Virus record (IMG/VR): IMGVR_UViG_3300009034_000002
Coordinates: 109,109 to 173,108 of that record
From: a virus
DNA length: 64,000 nt
Strand: one strand, 5' to 3'
Below the pieces are notes generated by a model that was not told the DNA's origin, ran no database searches, and saw only the letters and a program-made list of their open reading frames with translations. This document shows positions 33,175-42,160 of this stretch, piece after piece. Within the stretch, counting starts at the first letter, position 1. Each line of letters begins with the position of its first letter. A program made the position numbers and the translations under genes.

Positions 33175-34224
33175 TCACCTCATTTGAACAAATTTGTGTA
33201 TCTGAGTACCAAGGATGACGTCCTTACCTTTCCAAAAGTTAGACATCAAAATATCCGCAACGTTACTCAATCGTTTAAGGTATTCATTAACATCAAACGG
33301 GACCGGAGACACTGGAGACAAAACAAAGGCTGCGGTTGACATTTTTTCTACTACATACTTTGCAAACTCTAGATCTTCAATGCCGTCCAGAAGTAACTTG
33401 AACTGAACGAAAGGCCGAGGATGTTGTGGATCAAAGAAATGCTGTCTTTGGTCTAGCCAGAAACGTTTGTAAATCTTCATGGGAACGTCCAAATTGTTTT
33501 TAACCTTTGAACTCGGTCCTTTTATATCTACGGAAATCAAGCCATTCACCAAGTCAAACACCTCAGGGTTCCAAATTGTGCCATTGGTTTGTAGCATTAT
33601 TTGGCAACCAAATCGACGTAACATATTTATCAAATACTTAGCGGCTGAAGGTTGATGTAGCACCTCACCGCCAGTAAGGAAAATCACACTATTTCTTAAC
33701 GGACTATATTCATCATGTGCGTTAACACAATGAACTTCATCAAGTAACCGACGAATCGACCAATTCTGACCTTTTCCCCAACTATACTTTGTGTCGCAAT
33801 ATGGACACTGGAGGTTACACCCCGAAAATCTAATAAATGTAGCAGGGGTTCCCACCTCATGTCCTTCGCCACAAACGGACCGGAACACATCTTCAGCAAG
33901 CCTTACTGGAACCGTTCTTTCAAACCAAGCTTGTGGCAAATCATTCAAATCTTCTTCATACAAACCTAAATACTCTATCTTATGAGAACGGTAACTGTTT
34001 ACCGCGTCAACAAAATATTTAAAGTATCCAGGAATGTCAAATCCGCCAAAATATTCAATAAAAAGTTGTGGGTGTTTAATATAACAATCCGGACTGATTA
34101 TACCATCAGGTTGTGGATAGCAATTCTCAAAATCCAAACCCAAATCGTGGAAAAAGTAAATAATCTTGTCAATTTGATTAGCAAACATATCTTGGAATTT
34201 TATTTCGATCTTTTTTCCAGTCAT
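33175..34224 (-). CDS. queE: 7-carboxy-7-deazaguanine synthase (QueE-like) with an N-terminal extra domain
   Basis: Radical SAM enzyme converting 6-carboxytetrahydropterin to 7-carboxy-7-deazaguanine. CNLQCPYCDTKYSW (C136, C140, C143), the LTGGEV SAM-binding motif and QTNGT are QueE hallmarks. Residues 1-110 are extra: IISPDCYI, FIEYFGG (E57) and RSHKIEYL resemble a PD-(D/E)XK nuclease-like fold (PD at 45-46), unusual for QueE, which normally has about 220 residues. GGGAG upstream. It acts with FolE2, QueD and QueC. Confidence 0.88.
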   Translation of the reverse strand: MTGKKIEIKFQDMFANQIDKIIYFFHDLGLDFENCYPQPDGIISPDCYIKHPQLFIEYFGGFDIPGYFKYFVDAVNSYRSHKIEYLGLYEEDLNDLPQAWFERTVPVRLAEDVFRSVCGEGHEVGTPATFIRFSGCNLQCPYCDTKYSWGKGQNWSIRRLLDEVHCVNAHDEYSPLRNSVIFLTGGEVLHQPSAAKYLINMLRRFGCQIMLQTNGTIWNPEVFDLVNGLISVDIKGPSSKVKNNLDVPMKIYKRFWLDQRQHFFDPQHPRPFVQFKLLLDGIEDLEFAKYVVEKMSTAAFVLSPVSPVPFDVNEYLKRLSNVADILMSNFWKGKDVILGTQIHKFVQMR

Positions 34225-34238
34225 AATATTTCTCCCAA

Positions 34239-34448
34239 TTAAAACTTAATGTGCGTAATGTAATTTACGGCAACCCATTTAACAGCTGTGTACACCCCAA
34301 GAACAAAAAATGCCAACAAGGAAAGACTCATCAAAAACGACTTGAAATTAACATCTCGAGGTTCAATTTCGGTATGACCACATTTTTTACAAGTTTGAAC
34401 TGGCTCAGAATGTAATTGCAAACATTTTACACACTCATAAATTTTCAT
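34239..34448 (-). CDS. Zinc-ribbon membrane protein
   Basis: 69 residues: N-terminal zinc ribbon (CVKC, CKKC) then one membrane helix (LSLLAFFVLGVYTAV). GGAGG upstream. Function unknown. Confidence 0.7.
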   Translation of the reverse strand: MKIYECVKCLQLHSEPVQTCKKCGHTEIEPRDVNFKSFLMSLSLLAFFVLGVYTAVKWVAVNYITHIKF

Positions 34449-34451
34449 TTA

Positions 34452-34907
34452 TTAACCTCCCCAAGACTTCTTTTTTTTGAAATGTGGACACTGTGAGCAT
34501 GTAAAGGAAACAAAGCTGGTTTCCAATGCAACCCAACTCAAACATAAATTATAATGCTTACAATCCAAATATCGATGATTACGAACATCTGGAACCGCCA
34601 AAGCGTCAAATAACTCAGTGGGCTTACAGCCAAACTTCTTTAATTCATGAAAGATAGACTTCATTTCTCCGGCATCGATCTTACTACTTACGCTTAGTAT
34701 AATCCTTCGGAGATCGTAAGCAATTATCCTAAATACTGTAAACACCGAATACCGACCATGAAATCTACGAGGATGTTCACCATTAAGAAACCGTTTCACA
34801 AAATCTTCACGTTCCGGAACAGAAACAACAGATTTATCAATACGCCTATTCACGTGTCCCTCTACTGTGGCACTACTCTCTTCAGTATGATTCTGAATTT
34901 CCGACAT
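34452..34907 (-). CDS. Hypothetical protein with C-terminal cysteine cluster
   Basis: 151 residues from the ATG at 34907 (AGGAGG upstream). Helical middle and a C-terminal CKHYNLC ... CSQC group. A 73-base AT-rich gap with no clear signal precedes it. Confidence 0.7.
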   Translation of the reverse strand: MSEIQNHTEESSATVEGHVNRRIDKSVVSVPEREDFVKRFLNGEHPRRFHGRYSVFTVFRIIAYDLRRIILSVSSKIDAGEMKSIFHELKKFGCKPTELFDALAVPDVRNHRYLDCKHYNLCLSWVALETSFVSFTCSQCPHFKKKKSWGG

Positions 34908-34980
34908 AGACACACCTCCTACGAGAAGTGAGTTATCACAATTTTTATTATTTTTTGTAGTTGAGTTGACATAAATAATA

Positions 34981-35211
34981 TTAGTGCATCTTTTTACGTG
35001 CCTTCATGGTCCATTCAACTAAATTAATCCAAGTTTCCACTCGCTCATTGTAGCACATCTCCTTACCAGCGATGGCTTTCCAGTAGAGGCTATAAAGTGA
35101 GTTTAGACAATCCGGACAAAACCAATGTTTTGCAGTAAAGTCAAAAATTAAGCCGCCTTCACTCCAATCGGCACAACAAACTTCACAAATTGTCCTATTT
35201 GGATTTAACAT
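34981..35211 (-). CDS. Small zinc-finger protein
   Basis: 76 residues with CEVCC and CPDC pairs about 23 residues apart, then helices. GAGG upstream. Unknown role. Confidence 0.7.
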   Translation of the reverse strand: MLNPNRTICEVCCADWSEGGLIFDFTAKHWFCPDCLNSLYSLYWKAIAGKEMCYNERVETWINLVEWTMKARKKMH

Positions 35212-35236
35212 ATAAAATCCTCACACACTTATTAGG

Positions 35237-35818
35237 TTAAAGTAAATCAAATTTGTTAATATACCTATACCATTTATTCCGAGGTGTTATTGGATACAAT
35301 AACGACGTTCGTCTATCCCGTTTGCCAACTGGAAGCAAATACGTAGGCACAATAACATTCAGAGTCAAACTTTTATCTTGTAAAATAAAAATGGTAATGT
35401 TACTGTCATACCGCGCGACATACGGACAAAATTTGTAACCTCTAGGATCTAATTGTACCTTTGAAGCCAAAAGTCTTACAATTTTATCATTAACACGAAT
35501 GTAGCTACCACGCGAGACTCTCGTAACCACAAATCCTTTCCTTTTTAGAAGTTGTGTAAATTCCTCCTTTGCACGTGAAAACCAACACTTGCCCCACGAG
35601 AAAGTCTTACACCTATTTACTACTCTTTCGCGTTTCTGACTTAAACCTAACTTATCAATAACTTGTCGAGCGTACTCCCTTGTAAAACCAAAGTATCTAC
35701 CAATATCTGCCTTAGAACACAGTGGATCGTGATACATCCGCATAAACTGTTGCATAGCGCCGGGACCATAAAGTTCCTCAAATTTATCCTTAAAAGTTTG
35801 GCTCCTTCGCCTTCGCAT
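35237..35818 (-). CDS. HTH-containing protein, possible endonuclease relative
   Basis: 193 residues. A basic N-terminus is followed by a helix-turn-helix (SKADIGRYFGFTREYARQVI, about 35-54). The C-terminal 90 residues have FCPYVARYDSNITIFILQD and NVIVPTYLLP, a pattern seen in intron-type PD-(D/E)XK nucleases, but I see no clear catalytic Lys. Could be a regulator or a degenerate homing-type nuclease. GAAGGAGG lies inside the queC gene, which it overlaps by 29 bases. Confidence 0.65.
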   Translation of the reverse strand: MRRRRSQTFKDKFEELYGPGAMQQFMRMYHDPLCSKADIGRYFGFTREYARQVIDKLGLSQKRERVVNRCKTFSWGKCWFSRAKEEFTQLLKRKGFVVTRVSRGSYIRVNDKIVRLLASKVQLDPRGYKFCPYVARYDSNITIFILQDKSLTLNVIVPTYLLPVGKRDRRTSLLYPITPRNKWYRYINKFDLL

Positions 35819-36875
35819 TGTACGCCTCCTTCAGTTCGTTCAAACTAATTACCCCCTTTTTATACGCTTCCCACTTTAGCCAGAAGAAGTAGGTGTAACA
35901 CACATGATCTCGCAACTCCTCCGATCCAAATTCAAACATGTCATCCTTAAGGAAATGTGCTGAATCAAACTTTCTCAAACCAGCTCGCAGTCCATCAATA
36001 CAAAAGTTCATAAATTCCTTAAACCTTTTCTCATCAAAAGAGTTCAAGCCTTCGTATTTACTATCCCTATCAAACAAGCTAACCAACTGTGCAAATGGAA
36101 TACGAAGAAGGTTAGGTCTATTCTTGAAAACCCAGATAAGTCCTGGCATGTACCGCATTTGAACACAATATTCAGGGAAAAGTGGACTTTCCCGTGGATC
36201 TTTATCATAAGTCGTTTTATCTTCCCCAAGCGCAGACAACATTGCAACGTTGCGCTCAACACATAAATAACATTGGCCACAATGTAACTTATATGGAATA
36301 CTTCTACCCTTTATTGTACCTCTATCATAGTAAAAACAGCTGTTCGTTTCATATATCAAATCGCCAACTTGGTCATGACACAGTTTAACACGATCACACT
36401 TTATGGTTGCATTTCCAATGTCATCCAACGTCCAAAGTTTGCACTGAGGATCTTTCCCATGAATGTAGTTCTGTAACTCTTCAGTATTGCTGTCTTTTGT
36501 TGACACCGACCACCAATTTACCCAAGTTTCTGGCCCACCACCTTTATACTCGCCCATTCCAATGTCAGCACCCGGGAACCGTTCCAATGTCCAATCAATC
36601 ATATACTGATTCCTTTTAGGTAGCATATCTCGCGTCATCATGTATTTCCGATCTGAAAAAATAAGCGGTTTCGGAATATCAAAACCTTCCTTAGTGCACT
36701 TATTCCATAAGTTCATAACGGTTCGAACTTCGCGTACACAATAGCCTTCACCTTTCCACCTAACGTATATTGGCTGTGGTTTAATTAATCCAAGAGTCTG
36801 ATTGCAACGAGCAAGCCAAGTCAACACGGCCAGTGAATCCAATCCGCCTGAAAATAGCACAATAGCTTTTTTCAA
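35790..36875 (-). CDS. queC: QueC-like 7-cyano-7-deazaguanine synthase, divergent
   Basis: 361-residue PP-loop ATPase. FSGGLDS (8-14) is the pyrophosphate loop; C180, C199, C202 and C205 (HCGQCYLCVERN) match the QueC zinc site. QueC converts 7-carboxy-7-deazaguanine to preQ0 with ATP and ammonia. Host QueC is about 230 residues; here an insertion in the middle and about 110 extra C-terminal helical residues are unexplained. TTG start behind GGGGGAAG. Two genes upstream of an HTH protein and in the same run as queE. Confidence 0.82.
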   Translation of the reverse strand: MKKAIVLFSGGLDSLAVLTWLARCNQTLGLIKPQPIYVRWKGEGYCVREVRTVMNLWNKCTKEGFDIPKPLIFSDRKYMMTRDMLPKRNQYMIDWTLERFPGADIGMGEYKGGGPETWVNWWSVSTKDSNTEELQNYIHGKDPQCKLWTLDDIGNATIKCDRVKLCHDQVGDLIYETNSCFYYDRGTIKGRSIPYKLHCGQCYLCVERNVAMLSALGEDKTTYDKDPRESPLFPEYCVQMRYMPGLIWVFKNRPNLLRIPFAQLVSLFDRDSKYEGLNSFDEKRFKEFMNFCIDGLRAGLRKFDSAHFLKDDMFEFGSEELRDHVCYTYFFWLKWEAYKKGVISLNELKEAYNAKAKEPNF

Positions 36876-37411
36876 TTCACTTCCCCCTCATTTTTAAGAA
36901 TTTCCTCAAGGTTATCTTTCTCTTGAGGCCAATGTTCTAAAATTTTAATATGTGCTCGATATGCAAAACCGAACGTCTGTTTGCCGTTGACAGGATCATT
37001 TAACGTAAAATCGCCGCGTTCTGAAACATTTAATACTAACCTGATAGCACCCGCCTTCTGGGAAGTCGATAACCCTTTCACAATTTGAATGTACATTCCA
37101 TGTTGCAAATCCGGAAGAGCAAATTTGGACTCTTCAGCAACAGTTTTTGTTATGTTATCCTGTAGTTGTTGTTCCAATTTATCAAACTTATCAAGGAGAA
37201 CCGCACAACAGGTCCGGTCGTCGGTAAATGCTTTTCCAAGTTTAAATTGTTCCAATGGCAAATCAACCATAATTTGCAGAAAACTATGAAATGCATCATC
37301 TGTAGAAACATTTTTATGAATACGGAACTCTTTAATCCACAGGTTAAGCTGAAAACTAGTCGCAATTTTCCTAAGGAATGACAATTCTGGATACCCAATT
37401 TCAAGTAGCAT
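36872..37411 (-). CDS. Hypothetical protein
   Basis: 179 residues, helical first half and beta-rich end (AGAIRLVLNVSERGDFTL). No family recognised. Four-base overlap with the QueC-like gene suggests coupled expression and possibly a related role. Confidence 0.7.
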   Translation of the reverse strand: MLLEIGYPELSFLRKIATSFQLNLWIKEFRIHKNVSTDDAFHSFLQIMVDLPLEQFKLGKAFTDDRTCCAVLLDKFDKLEQQLQDNITKTVAEESKFALPDLQHGMYIQIVKGLSTSQKAGAIRLVLNVSERGDFTLNDPVNGKQTFGFAYRAHIKILEHWPQEKDNLEEILKNEGEVN

Positions 37412-37456
37412 GATAATTTTCTCCTCGTATTAAAGCTTCGTTAATCCAGCTTGTGA

Positions 37457-37780
37457 CTACTTTGTTTGATTGGCCTCTCCCGGTAAACAATACCAAATCT
37501 CGATATATCGAATTTGACCGGTGAAGTAGACGGGCTTAATTAAAATTACTACGTGCGACTTAATAAAAGCATTTGCATCGCGTGTGAGATTATTTACATC
37601 GCCGCATACTGGAATCGATGTGTTCCGAGAAAAAATCTTTATGCCGACTTTTGGACATTTTCCCGCACTTAACACACTACTTTCCAATGGAACCTTATCA
37701 GAACAAGCAGAGGTATGACCTTCATAATATCCAAACACTAATCCCACTACTAAACAGAAAACAGCAATTGTGTTTTTCAC
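37457..37780 (-). CDS. Exported or membrane-anchored small protein
   Basis: 107 residues with an N-terminal signal sequence or anchor (TIAVFCLVVGLVFGYY) and three later cysteines that could form disulfides outside the cytoplasm. GTG start behind AGGAGGTG. Function unknown. Confidence 0.7.
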   Translation of the reverse strand: MKNTIAVFCLVVGLVFGYYEGHTSACSDKVPLESSVLSAGKCPKVGIKIFSRNTSIPVCGDVNNLTRDANAFIKSHVVILIKPVYFTGQIRYIEIWYCLPGEANQTK

Positions 37781-37799
37781 GTACTATCACCTCCTAATA

Positions 37800-38048
37800 T
37801 CACGGGCGAGGATCTTTTTTTGATGCCAATTTGTAACGTCTTTCAAAATCGTTACATATTGGACTGTCAACTAACGGATTTAGCCAAAATTCTCCTGTCA
37901 TTACCAACTCAACATCTTCCGGTCTGTAGCACATAATATGTTCTGGAAGACAACAGTAACGTGCATTACGAGGATCAATGTTGTTGACCTGGCAATAATA
38001 CTTAAACTGCTTATACGTGCCTGTAAGAACTAAGACCACCTTCTTCAT
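37800..38048 (-). CDS. Hypothetical protein
   Basis: 82 residues starting with a KVVLVLTGTYKQFKYY strand-loop-helix, reminiscent of small nucleotide-fold proteins, but without a diagnostic motif. GGAGA upstream. Confidence 0.65.
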   Translation of the reverse strand: MKKVVLVLTGTYKQFKYYCQVNNIDPRNARYCCLPEHIMCYRPEDVELVMTGEFWLNPLVDSPICNDFERRYKLASKKDPRP

Positions 38049-38049
38049 A

Positions 38050-38262
38050 TTATTTCGTCTCCTTGATTACCTTTCGAAGCCTCTTTTCGAGAATGTTAAA
38101 CATCTGCGGTAAAACTTGTTTAACATTTGATACAGAATGGGTAACTGTAGATAAGTCACAGTAGAAGCAATACTTCATTACAACTCCATTTTCTTCAATA
38201 GTGTCAGCAATAGGAACATTAGCCGAGCCACAAAAGGCACAATCCCCAAGTTCTTCAGTCAT
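38050..38262 (-). CDS. Small zinc-ribbon protein
   Basis: 70 residues: CAFC and CFYC pairs about 21 residues apart, then a helix. AGGAGG upstream. Function unknown. Confidence 0.7.
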   Translation of the reverse strand: MTEELGDCAFCGSANVPIADTIEENGVVMKYCFYCDLSTVTHSVSNVKQVLPQMFNILEKRLRKVIKETK

Positions 38263-38277
38263 GATATCTCGACCTCC

Positions 38278-38646
38278 TTAACAACCGACGTCACTGACGT
38301 CCGTTTGTTGTTCTTCAACTTCAAGTTGTTCTTCAACAGCGTGTATTCCTACACATTCCGAAGGTAAATCTAATGTAGTTATTCTGTGGTAAGCATCACT
38401 CTTTGAATTAATTCCATCTTTCCGACATCTTATCTGACCCTGACCTAACTCACATTCCCAACCGTCATTCATCAATTTACCAACCGAGTCAGCAACATGT
38501 TCAAGTCGTCGCTTTAACTCTTCGCCAAGCTCTTTAAGAGCCTCACAGAAAACAATTGGCTTTGCGTTTTGTTCTTTATAATTATTCCACCATTTATCAA
38601 GTTCTGCGCCTGCCGTCCTAAACAAATACAAACTAACGTAAATCAT
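38278..38646 (-). CDS. Hypothetical protein with acidic tail
   Basis: 122 residues, helical centre and glutamate-rich C-terminus. GGAGA upstream. Unrecognised. Confidence 0.65.
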   Translation of the reverse strand: MIYVSLYLFRTAGAELDKWWNNYKEQNAKPIVFCEALKELGEELKRRLEHVADSVGKLMNDGWECELGQGQIRCRKDGINSKSDAYHRITTLDLPSECVGIHAVEEQLEVEEQQTDVSDVGC

Positions 38647-38682
38647 CTCAATCTCCTTACTTTTTAATCTTTACTCGTTTAT

Positions 38683-38850
38683 TCATCCCTCCCTTCTTGC
38701 TAGATCTGTTTCAACACACTCCATTAGTAATTCAAGCTCATCTCGTAACCCTTTTAACATATCAAATGTTGTCTCCAATGGGACAGAGGTATCTGTATGT
38801 ACTTCATTAATGGCTTTAATTGCTTTCTTATATGCTATGGAATCTATCAT
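38683..38850 (-). CDS. Small helical protein
   Basis: 55 codons with AGGAGGTAG before the ATG, predicted helical and amphipathic. It fills most of the 215-base gap between its neighbours. A 9-codon frame (MNKRVKIKK) follows its stop and is not called. Confidence 0.7.
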   Translation of the reverse strand: MIDSIAYKKAIKAINEVHTDTSVPLETTFDMLKGLRDELELLMECVETDLARREG

Positions 38851-38861
38851 TATCTACCTCC

Positions 38862-39167
38862 TTACCGTCTTCTTTTCAATATAATTCTACCTGTTTTACA
38901 ATTCTTGCACTTAAACTTTAACTTATAAGCACATTTCCTACAGTAGGCCGAATCGTTAGAAATATAGCAACTGTAGTAGTCATATTTCAAATAGACTCGT
39001 TTCCCAGCTTTTGTCAATTTAGAAACTGTGCTTGGTGCAACCTTTCTTCTTATACGAGCGTTATTACACCCCCACTCTTCTTCATGTTGAATGTTGTGTC
39101 CTAATCCACTCCACCAAGCTAAAGCTTTTCTACAGTTACAACAAAGAACATCATGTGTTGAAACCAT
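38862..39167 (-). CDS. Zinc-binding protein with two cysteine clusters
   Basis: 101 residues: CCNC with a later single C near the start, then CYISNDSAYCRKC and CKNCKTG toward a basic C-terminus. Probably two zinc sites. GGGGGATG upstream. Confidence 0.7.
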   Translation of the reverse strand: MVSTHDVLCCNCRKALAWWSGLGHNIQHEEEWGCNNARIRRKVAPSTVSKLTKAGKRVYLKYDYYSCYISNDSAYCRKCAYKLKFKCKNCKTGRIILKRRR

Positions 39168-39179
39168 AACATCCCCCTT

Positions 39180-40052
39180 TTACATAATCCTAGACGCCTT
39201 ACTACTCCAACTCGTATACAAGTGTCCATCTGGTAAATGTATAACGCTCTTGAAGCCATCTTTGTACTCATTTACAACACATGTTGCAACGGTAACTTGC
39301 AATCCACTGTTGAAAACGTCATAGACCACTTCGCCCCAAGGTAGCCAAATAATACTTCTGGCCTTCTTGTGTAAAACTAACCATTCTAAAGCATCTCTAG
39401 CAACTTGAATATCAACAAAGTTGTCTCGACTCCATTGAGTTACCGAGTTCTCTTTCGAATTTTCAGGTATCCACAATTCCCTAAAGACAATTGAATCCAC
39501 TCCAAGTGAAATTGCACGCTTAATATAGTTGATTATTGTTGTTTCATTATAAACGCCTTGTTTATTCATCACGCACGAAAGTCGGACAGTTACATCCGCT
39601 TTCTCTTTTAAAAACTTAAACAATTGTGTATAATCTAGATGAATTCCCATCAATTCATAATTGAGTTCAAAATCTAACGAAGCAACTGTTATTGTAACGT
39701 TTGTTAAGCCATACCTCGGCTTTATAAGCCATTCCAAAAATTCATCCTGTCTATCCAGAACCAAAGACATGTTGCTATGTAAATCTCGTTGCCCGAATCC
39801 AACTAAGGAACACTCGAGTAAAATATTACTCAAATAAACCCAATCAACTCCCAAGAGAGTTTCGCCTTTACTAGTGAGAATTGCGGTTTGTGCATTGCCA
39901 GCCCTTGCCCACATCAACGAGTTTCGTAACTTAGCAAAGTCTAAGTCGTTCCTACCAGACTTTGGAGTCTGTGACATCGCGGAAATGCAATATTTACACT
40001 TGGCATTACACCCTTGAACTGCAGGAACAATGGAAATGGATTGAACATCCAT
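39180..40052 (-). CDS. Radical SAM protein of unknown function
   Basis: 290 residues with CNAKCKYC (C15, C19, C22). The following region lacks a plain GGE motif; TSKGETLLG may take that place. Further cysteines near the C-terminus could hold a second cluster. The fold is similar in outline to small peptide- or nucleic-acid-modifying radical SAM enzymes, but the substrate is unknown. GGGG upstream. Distinct from the other two radical SAM genes in the window. Confidence 0.83.
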   Translation of the reverse strand: MDVQSISIVPAVQGCNAKCKYCISAMSQTPKSGRNDLDFAKLRNSLMWARAGNAQTAILTSKGETLLGVDWVYLSNILLECSLVGFGQRDLHSNMSLVLDRQDEFLEWLIKPRYGLTNVTITVASLDFELNYELMGIHLDYTQLFKFLKEKADVTVRLSCVMNKQGVYNETTIINYIKRAISLGVDSIVFRELWIPENSKENSVTQWSRDNFVDIQVARDALEWLVLHKKARSIIWLPWGEVVYDVFNSGLQVTVATCVVNEYKDGFKSVIHLPDGHLYTSWSSKASRIM

Positions 40053-40056
40053 AACT

Positions 40057-40434
40057 TTACCCCTTTAATTTTGGTAAATTTACTTCTTGCGTTTCGTGCA
40101 TGATCTTTTCGATGTCTCTTTGTAAGAATTTAGACTCTTCGAGTTTCTTCCTTACAAGGAAATCATGTATTTGTGCTATTCTTTGGATAAGTTCAACAAC
40201 CTCGTTGTATAAGTTATTAAGTTCTTTGTCTTGTGGAAAAGTCCTTACTAAAGTAGGTAGATTTAGTAATTCCTGTGCATAGTATACCAATTTGGACACT
40301 TCATTCGTCCAAACTTGTATGTATTTTGGATCTGCAATCCAAGTCGGAAGAGGTACTTTTATAATAAATTCCAGGTTACTACTTTTTTTACAAAGGTCAA
40401 TAATACTTTGTACTCTTTTATCTTGGTATGTCAT
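40057..40434 (-). CDS. Hypothetical helical protein
   Basis: 125 residues, long helices rich in Leu, Glu and Lys, likely coiled coil in the second half. AAGGAG upstream; lies four bases before the radical SAM gene. Confidence 0.7.
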   Translation of the reverse strand: MTYQDKRVQSIIDLCKKSSNLEFIIKVPLPTWIADPKYIQVWTNEVSKLVYYAQELLNLPTLVRTFPQDKELNNLYNEVVELIQRIAQIHDFLVRKKLEESKFLQRDIEKIMHETQEVNLPKLKG

Positions 40435-40475
40435 AAACTTTACTCCTTACTCAGTCGAGTATACATCTAAACAAC

Positions 40476-40679
40476 CTACCACCACGAATTTATATCATTC
40501 CAAACCTCTTGTCTAAGTTCCTCCATCGACTCCGCAGAAACCGAACCATCGCTACTTTTCAAATGGTACAAACTACCGACTCCTCTAGAAAATAAACGTT
40601 GGAAAAACGTACTCATTGCAATCCTAGCAACCGCTTTATTATGTTCTTGAAATTTTTTCTCAGTAAGAAAAATCTTCAT
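40476..40679 (-). CDS. Hypothetical protein
   Basis: 67 residues from the ATG at 40679 with AAGGAGGG; a longer frame start is not supported. Basic N-terminal half, acidic C-terminal half. Confidence 0.65.
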   Translation of the reverse strand: MKIFLTEKKFQEHNKAVARIAMSTFFQRLFSRGVGSLYHLKSSDGSVSAESMEELRQEVWNDINSWW

Positions 40680-40726
40680 CTTTCCCTCCTTAATCCGAAT
40701 CACACATAACAGTATTTCTTAACATA

Positions 40727-41902
40727 CTATATAACCCTTTTAAGCCTTATTGTGTTAAAGTTATACTTCCTTCCCTTCTTGGCACAATTAATCCACATTC
40801 CAAGTGACCTTTGAACAATATCCGCGGTAAAGTCAAACTTGCCATCAAACATAGACGAGCCAACACCATAAGCATAAACCGGCAAATCTAACCTTTCAAA
40901 TTTGGAAATCTTCTCCGGCGTAAATCCGCCACTAACTACAATCTTAATATCACTAAAGAATTGACGTCCTACGCTCCCTACCTTAAAGTCCAAAGACCTG
41001 TTTCGTAATGCTAAAAAAACATTTTTTACCAATTGTGGGTTGACTCCAGTTATTTCATGTAAATTATGCGGCACAAATGTACCTTCATCATCTATAGAAT
41101 CCAACACCGACTTATCCACCATCGTTCCAGATGTATCTAGTCTTACACCAAACAGTTTGTATCGTGGATCTCTTGTTTCCTGATATTTTAACCACATTGC
41201 ATTTGCAACATCCAAAGATGTCTTTACGGAATCGTTGTCAAAATCAACAAGCACAACTCTCTTTACCATTGGATCAATAAATTGACAAAACTTAAGTGTA
41301 GCCGTTACTGTATCTCCGCCATAGGCAGCAATTAATCCATGAGGCATCGTTCCAATGCCTTTTTCTCCCCACCACCAACCTTGGGCGTCAGTCGACACGC
41401 CTCCGCATAATGGCAGACCAGCAGCTTCTCTGCCAACAGAATAAGAGTACCCATCTTTAGGCTGTACAGTATAACTATCAAATCTGGCAGGAAAGAAAAG
41501 AATTGGTTTACCCTTCGCAGCTTTCACGCACCTATAAACATTAGTTGCAACCTTAGTACCTCTCGCTAAAGTGCCCAAGTATACAGTCTCAAGATGTGCA
41601 AACAGTGAATAATCGCCCTCAATTAACATTACCGTTTCCCAAGCGTTTATAATATCGCCATCACGTAAAGACCTAATCGTAAGCTTTTCAAAACTTGTGT
41701 TTAAAATTTGTTTCATTATATGAATTGACTCATCAATGCCACACAAGCATGCGTTATTATTCTTCTGGAAAATCTGAATCCTGACAATGGGACGATGATG
41801 ATCCCACTCCAAAATTCGTTTGGTATTGTTGAAGTATTCGTCGGTGTAGCTTCCAAACTTTATCACAGGTTCAACTTTTACACGATTACAATTTAATTTC
41901 AT
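40727..41902 (-). CDS. pncB: Nicotinate phosphoribosyltransferase family protein
   Basis: 391 residues from the ATG at 41902. Joins nicotinic acid (or nicotinamide) to PRPP in NAD salvage. ETVMLIEGDYSLFAHLETV then LGTLARGTKVATN, RFDSYT, SVGREAAGLPLCGGVST and GGDTVTATLKFC are characteristic of this family, as is the VVSGGFTPEKISKF phosphate site. Overlaps the upstream gene by 17 bases. No NMN adenylyltransferase was found in the window, so it would feed host NAD synthesis, which could offset NAD-depleting defences (inference). Confidence 0.9.
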   Translation of the reverse strand: MKLNCNRVKVEPVIKFGSYTDEYFNNTKRILEWDHHRPIVRIQIFQKNNNACLCGIDESIHIMKQILNTSFEKLTIRSLRDGDIINAWETVMLIEGDYSLFAHLETVYLGTLARGTKVATNVYRCVKAAKGKPILFFPARFDSYTVQPKDGYSYSVGREAAGLPLCGGVSTDAQGWWWGEKGIGTMPHGLIAAYGGDTVTATLKFCQFIDPMVKRVVLVDFDNDSVKTSLDVANAMWLKYQETRDPRYKLFGVRLDTSGTMVDKSVLDSIDDEGTFVPHNLHEITGVNPQLVKNVFLALRNRSLDFKVGSVGRQFFSDIKIVVSGGFTPEKISKFERLDLPVYAYGVGSSMFDGKFDFTADIVQRSLGMWINCAKKGRKYNFNTIRLKRVI

Positions 41903-42128
41903 ATTCCTTACCCTTTTTATCTGGTTTGTAGGTTGTCTCACATTGAGGACTAGACAAACTCATATCGTTGTTTATACAAAGCTCCTTCATAGCCTGACAA
42001 ATTATCCAACGAGGATACGTCAAATCCGTAGCAAACATCATAAACATTTGTCTACGTTCACTATCAGACTTTGCAACTGAGAAACAATCCTTAACATACT
42101 TAAGCTGTACTTTCTCCTTGTCCGTCAT
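41886..42128 (-). CDS. Hypothetical protein
   Basis: 80 residues, charged, two cysteines. GGGGGG precedes the ATG. Its last codons contain the ribosome binding site of the NAPRTase gene. Confidence 0.65.
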   Translation of the reverse strand: MTDKEKVQLKYVKDCFSVAKSDSERRQMFMMFATDLTYPRWIICQAMKELCINNDMSLSSPQCETTYKPDKKGKEYEIKL

Positions 42129-42160
42129 TGTACATCTCCCCCCTTAAGTGTTTGTAACAT

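Noticed and set aside
34913-34980. AT-rich gap with a 17-codon frame and a plus-strand TTGACA
   Set aside because: The frame has no ribosome binding site and the TTGACA lacks a partner -10.
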